Below, piece by piece: positions 60,967-64,000 of a stretch of 64,000 bases of DNA. The stretch comes from Rotaria sp. Silwood1 (Eukaryota; Rotifera; Eurotatoria; Philodinida; Philodinidae). The number at the start of each line of letters is the position of its first letter. The stretch's first letter is position 1. Where the stretch lies: assembly GCA_905250075.1 (NCBI GenBank), contig CAJNOP010000680.1, positions 49,357 through 113,356 of the forward strand, read 5' to 3'. The notes below the pieces were generated by a model. The model ran no database searches, was not told the DNA's origin, and was given only the letters and a program-made list of their open reading frames with translations. The position numbers and the translations under genes were made by a program.

Positions 60967-63900
60967 GTCAAGATCCGATTCAGTCAGCGAGCATATTTCG
61001 AACGATTCCAGTGATCATTGTTTTCTTTCAAAATAGTTCACAGAGCAGAAAAGTAATGACACACTTTGTCTTTCTTCTCTGTCAACATATAGAAAAATGA
61101 AATTTATTGACTTTTAAGCCTCTTTTTAATCGAACCACAACGTTGTTTCTCTCGGAAGTCTGTTCCTGAAGCCTTTTTTCTATGTTACTACTCAATCATA
61201 ATTTTCTGGTTACATTCTAATTAAGGTCCTTCCCCTCCTCAAAGATCGATCTCAAACCAGGAACGTTTGAATGGCATGAAATTTTCAGGATATGTTGTTC
61301 CTGGTGTTGGAAGGCTATAGTAAAACTTTCAGTCCTGCATCATGATGTTTGACGAAGATATTGGCCAAACAAGAGTCAAAAAATCGGTAATTTCGTCTCC
61401 AAAAGTTCTCTGTGTTCTTCAGTCTATACATTTCATATATCTTTTTTGTTTGAAAGAGCATGTCAGAATGCAGTGCCTATGAGGGTCCATTTTTTAAGCT
61501 CTTACTTTTTAAGGGAAAAAAAAGGGATGGAAATTTCAATGACTCAAAAACACTCTCCAAAAATGACGCTCTAATTATATAAAGAATTCTATATATAATA
61601 AAAGCAAAGCTTAATGAAAAAACAACTTGCTCTCATACGCACTGCAGTTTTACACGTTCTTTCAAACAAAAGAAAACTATTGGCTACAATGAAGCTCCTT
61701 CGAGAATTCTTGGAGATACGATCGAGAACCTATAAAACGAAAAAAATCGAAAAAGATTTTCGGTTTTTTTTCAAAAACAGCTTGTTTTTCGAATAGAGAA
61801 TGATGAAAATCTTCAAAAATTTTTGGAAAAAAAGAGGTGCAAAGTAAAAATTTTTGTCGTTTATGAGAGATCAGATAACGGGCTATCTTTTCCAGTATTT
61901 TTCTTAATTTCGGTGATTTTGACGAAAAGTGACTTTTTTGAGGGAGACCTTAAGTTGGCGCTGTTTGATTTTGATTGTTCAGCTTTAATGATACATTTTG
62001 ATTCATTATCGTCGCTTTTGATTCACGAATAAACTTCTTTCGATTAGAACTATTTTGTTTAAAATCAATTAACAAAAATTAAAGTCAAATGAAATCTATC
62101 TTTAAAGTATTAAGATCAGACATTTAGTGGATCTTACAAGTAACCATTTTAATTGCTTTTAGGTAGAAAATAAAAACGAGTTTTTCTCTGTTTTCATACA
62201 TGAAAAATGGCTTTTGGCAAAAAAAATGAAGTTATGGCTGAACGGCTAATTTTGAGGTGTGATACATATCTTAATTCATCGGTACGTTTGTATATGATCT
62301 CTGAGACAAAATACATCTCATTTTTTTTTCTTCATTTTCTTCAAGGACCTGTAGCTGGATGAGGAAGCTGCAGATTCAGGTTTTTCAGAACCGTGACCAG
62401 AGATTTTTCACTAATATTTTGTACCTTTTATGTACATGAACGTGTGAAAGATCAAGCATTTAGCTATTTCTTTATTACTCTCTGAAAAAAGTCAACATAT
62501 TATTATCTCTTATTGTTCACTTTATCACCATTCGATGCTAAAGAATTAAAATTCTTAGTTTATTCGGAAAGGAGATTAGGTTAACAGAAAACCGAATTAA
62601 AGAGTTAATTGTTGAGTAAATTTTGTCATTGAAAATCCTAACACTAAAAGTAGCACCAAAATCTCTAACTATATGAAATAGTTGTAGTTGTATGTATGCA
62701 AACGACATTATTAGTTTGGATGTGAGTGTAGATCAAGAGGAAATCGGCAGTTTCGCAAGATTCTGAATTCTCGAGAATACACTAAGAATCTTTGTTTTGA
62801 GAATATGGCGGAATTCCATGGGAATCTCTGGAATCCAATTGAAATTTCGTGAACCGTCAAAATATAGAATCCGCCGATTCTCATTGATCATAGCAGAAAA
62901 ATGGGAAGCAGATCTTCTGTCTTGAGAGAACATTTTCATATGGATTCATATAGAAATGCGCTGAATGAGTCTTTACATTCATGAACCTGTTTCCAACATG
63001 TATATTGCGGTACTAGACACTAAAATTAACAGATGTATTGGTACCAATCATCATAGTTTGTTCACATTGAATACTGAGGCATCCGTGATTGATAAGCCGA
63101 TATTAATGAAATTATTTCAAGTGAAAAGTTATGCTATAGCTGTCGCACAAGCTTTGGTCATGATGTGTATTCTTTCTGATGTGTCATCATCAAACCAATT
63201 AAAATATTTGAAAAAAGTTTTGGGTTGTTTTAAACGGTGTGTTCGAATGTTTTAATTTCGTTGAATTCAAAACTTGTGGATTGGTTGTTTGTTGGATGAG
63301 TCAATCTTTCTTATTCGAATACTACCAACGCAATGACAAAACGCTTTATTCATATGCAATTAAATAACAATAAGGTAAAGTGGCGTGCGAATGGAGTGTA
63401 GCGAGGACAAAAAAATACGCCGAGATATGTTTCAGTTAGACTGATACTGTTAAATAACAAATTAGAGAAGAACCGAGTGAGTCTTCCTTCCTTGAATATT
63501 TGCTTTTGTTTTGGCTAGTCAAGCTAGTTGACGATTTCATAGTTATAGACTATCTCCTTATTATGGACACAATAGGGAAACGTCAGAGTACAAAAAAAAA
63601 ACGAAAGTTCAAATCTAACCCTTCGCTGAATATTATCGATGCACAGGCACAGAGAACTGTGGCAAGGATCGACTACTTGATAGAGCAGAAAAAAAATAAG
63701 GAACTTTGTCGATTTTCTTGGTCATCGTTCATGTAGGCAAGCGCAGTTGCCGGTGAATGACGTACATAACTATTTTTTCATTAGGACCCGTTTGCTCGAT
63801 AAAGAAAGGAGAAAGAAAAAGAACGCACTTTTTTCAGTGATCTTACTACTTGTTATGCATTTAATTATGATTCTTAATAGAGACCGTATGCAATTCACAC

Positions 63901-64000
63901 CGTATGATGAAATCAGATTTTTCTTTTTAGTTTTAGTCTGTCGCCGGACATTTGTTGTGAACTTCCCTTGCAAAACATTTCTATCATCATGTCTTGTACA
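60967..64000. other. No recognisable gene to the window end
   Basis: Open frames of 60-96 codons (the longest at 62965-63255, and a Lys-rich one at 63500-63736) show no domain or convincing splice signals. A lone GGATGTGAGTGTAG tract at about 62717 may be half of a decayed TGTGGG palindrome. Confidence 0.4.

Noticed and set aside
62965..63255. 96-codon frame
   Set aside because: Open and balanced in composition, but no family, splice signals or neighbours to support it.
1..64000. CRISPR arrays, bacterial operons, rRNA or tRNA genes
   Set aside because: No regular direct repeats with unique spacers, and no tRNA or rRNA signature was seen by eye. The intron-bearing genes show that the DNA is eukaryotic.

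Overview
The window is AT-rich eukaryotic DNA with multi-exon genes, short introns (often about 50-65 nt, GT-AG) and many small transposon relics. It most resembles a bdelloid rotifer. The reasons are: intronless genes that look bacterial (a GST and a GNAT) beside ordinary animal genes; gene families that I know as expanded in bdelloids (F-box, NHL-repeat, ART-TPR, Tudor); many non-autonomous DNA transposons; and repeated TGTGGG-type tracts, which match my memory of the bdelloid telomere repeat. The species call is inference.

Layout. 0-4.4 kb: probable 5' exon of a minus-strand gene leaving the window, a long empty stretch, and two unexplained exon-like ORFs. 4.9-11.65 kb: two tandem minus-strand paralogues encoding extended-Tudor proteins; the larger intron of the second holds a hAT MITE, and a 44-bp palindrome lies between them. 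11.7-20 kb: no intact gene. It holds an orphan 3' exon, a broken ART-TPR gene between two TGTGGG palindromes, a 702-bp hAT-like element full of TTCTCC/GGAGAA repeats, and a 94-bp satellite array. 20.3-21.9 kb: a broken PrimPol (primase-polymerase) gene. 22-28.3 kb: repeat-rich (GGATCCGA-type palindromes, a second hAT MITE, a foldback element, a gag-like zinc-knuckle relic). 28.7-32.3 kb: a compact Rel/NF-kB-type gene. 35.4-36.7 kb: 3-hydroxyisobutyrate dehydrogenase, with a decayed LRRC59-like gene beside it. 38.8-39.85 kb: F-box gene. 41.2-42.5 kb: a complete mariner-like transposon. 44.1-44.8 kb: a secreted RidA-family protein. 46.3-47.2 kb: a TIR element. 47.8-48.8 kb: an NHL-repeat gene. 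50-51.4 kb: a small membrane protein and a degenerate tandem repeat. 53-56.7 kb: two inverted-repeat elements. 57-61 kb: GST, GNAT, and a truncated second GNAT, interspersed with three TGTGGG palindromes. 61-64 kb: nothing recognised.

How parts relate. The genes do not form a pathway. The two Tudor paralogues fit small-RNA (Piwi) biology; the GST, RidA and HIBADH are metabolic or detoxifying. The strongest unexplained pattern is the set of about ten short palindromes of the form 5'-(TGTGGG-like)n, short spacer, (CCCACA-like)n-3'. Several sit next to the broken ends of gene fragments (14.5 and 15.7 kb around the ART-TPR relic; 60.9 kb at the truncated GNAT). They are either scars of head-to-head joining of telomere-capped ends or a family of tiny foldback elements. 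A 10-bp target duplication at one site and similar spacer cores at several favour the second reading or a staggered-break version of the first.
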